From contig NZ_JAHUBR010000001.1 in NCBI RefSeq assembly GCF_025376885.1, positions 1,240,001-1,304,000 of the forward strand: a stretch of 64,000 nt of DNA, in the 5' to 3' direction. Below, in pieces: positions 63,434-64,000 of the stretch. The notes beneath the pieces were generated by a model. It did no database searches. It was given only the letters and a program-made list of their open reading frames with translations, and was not told the DNA's origin. A program made the translations under genes and the position numbers. This DNA is from Pseudoruegeria sp. SHC-113. GTDB lineage: Bacteria; Pseudomonadota; Alphaproteobacteria; Rhodobacterales; Rhodobacteraceae. The stretch's first letter is position 1. Each line of letters starts with the position of its first letter.

Positions 63434-64000
63434 CTAGCGTTCGGTGAGCTTCAGCTCGATACGGCGGTTCTGGGCGCGGGCGGCGGGCGTGTCGGCGGGG
63501 TTGATCGGCTGGTATTCTCCGAAGCCGTTGGCCGAGAGCCGCGCGGGCGGGATGCCGAGGAAATCGACCATGTAGCGCACCACGGAAAGGGCCCGGGCCT
63601 GGGAGAGTTCCCAGTTGTCGGCGAAGGCACCGGTGCCGGAGAGCGGCACGTTGTCGGTGTGGCCGTCGACGCGGATGATCCAGTTCACTTCCGGCGGGAT
63701 TTCGCCCGCGATGTTGCGCAGGATGCCGGAGATCTGGGCGATCTGGGCGCGGCCTTCGAAGGAGAGATCGGCAGAGCCGGGCTCAAACAGCACTTCGGAG
63801 GAGAAGATGAAGCGGTCGCCGACGATCTGCACGCCGTCCTGACCGGCGAGGATCTCGCGCAGGCGGCCGAAGAATTCGGAACGGTAGCTTTCCAGATCCC
63901 GCGCCTGTTCGCGCAGGGCGATGGCCTCGGCTTCCAGCCGTTTGCGCTCGTCCTCTTCAAGCTGGCGGCGTTTGCGTTCCTCGGCGGCGGCGCGGGCGAG
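63434..64000 (-). CDS. OmpA/MotB-like peptidoglycan-binding protein, C-terminal part (partial at window edge)
   Basis: The minus-strand frame is open to the window edge, so the start is beyond 64000. The visible 188 residues begin with a coiled coil (ERKRRQLEEDERKRLEAEAIALREQARDLES) and end with an OmpA C-like domain: FEPGSADLSFEGRAQIAQI, WIIRVDGHTDNVPLSGTGAFADNWELSQARALSVVRYMV and ANGFGEYQPINP-xx-AQNRRIELKL. It binds peptidoglycan in the periplasm; the missing N-terminus probably has a membrane anchor. Related proteins are typical of roseobacters. Confidence 0.88.
   Translation of the reverse strand, partial: LARAAAEERKRRQLEEDERKRLEAEAIALREQARDLESYRSEFFGRLREILAGQDGVQIVGDRFIFSSEVLFEPGSADLSFEGRAQIAQISGILRNIAGEIPPEVNWIIRVDGHTDNVPLSGTGAFADNWELSQARALSVVRYMVDFLGIPPARLSANGFGEYQPINPADTPAARAQNRRIELKLTER

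Overview
The window is one uninterrupted, gene-dense, GC-rich chromosomal segment. It looks like a member of the Rhodobacteraceae (Roseobacter group, Alphaproteobacteria). The evidence is the choline/choline-sulfate locus in roseobacter order (choVWX divergent from betI-betC-betB-betA), a B12-dependent ribonucleotide reductase nrdJ, the hisS-hisZ-hisG arrangement with short-form HisG, an FnrL-type site, a Hint_2 protein, and the general codon and gene style. I see no tRNA or rRNA, transposase, integrase, phage gene or CRISPR array, so this reads as core chromosome and not as an island.

Layout. 1-5.4 kb: a YcjX/YcjF stress pair, a group III truncated haemoglobin, a membrane-anchored Pro/Ala-tailed protein, a divergent argP-like/lysE-like pair and a DMT exporter. 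5.5-14 kb: osmoprotectant locus, with choline ABC transporter (choV, choW, choX) and betI-betC-betB-betA for conversion of choline-O-sulfate to glycine betaine. 14-15.1 kb: a secreted nuclease and a small YdcH-like protein behind a perfect FNR box. 15.2-23.6 kb: a dipeptide-type ABC system split into SBP-permease-permease (minus) and fused double ATPase plus two M20 amidohydrolases (plus), with a palindromic operator in the 421-bp gap. 23.7-30.3 kb: moaA, a lipoprotein, an acyl-CoA synthetase, and hisS-hisZ-hisG. 30.4-35.7 kb: Hint protein, LpxR-like lipid A deacylase, nrdJ, DUF1489. 35.9-39.9 kb: rpsD, a DbpA-domain/RGG-repeat RNA-binding protein, Lrp regulator and class-V PLP enzyme. 40-46.2 kb: BI-1 protein, DUF1127/LysR pair, kefF-kefB-like K+ efflux operon, DUF805, PepSY plus membrane LuxR-type regulator. 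46.4-55.3 kb: gatB, lytic transglycosylase lipoprotein, acyltransferase, SDR, pepN, photolyase with DUF2256. 55.4-64 kb: glcB-glcG, a class I glutamine-amidotransferase hydrolase, an ICMT-like methyltransferase, pntAB, GNAT, and the C-terminus of an OmpA/MotB-like protein.

The most interesting non-textbook signals are: (i) a dispersed intergenic repeat family, eight copies in 64 kb, mostly between convergent genes; (ii) a cytoplasmic or periplasmic loop of the Kef antiporter with seven histidines at an exact four-residue period; (iii) a helicase-free DbpA-type RNA-binding domain fused to a 15-residue RGG/KGKRD tandem repeat; (iv) several palindromic operators, including an FnrL box, a helically phased pair of NrdR-like boxes before nrdJ, and a 12-bp inverted repeat bracketing the DUF1127/LysR divergent promoter. 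I did not find a convincing wholly new multi-gene system. The best candidates for undescribed biology are these regulatory and repeat features. All functional calls rest on reading motifs by eye, without database searches.
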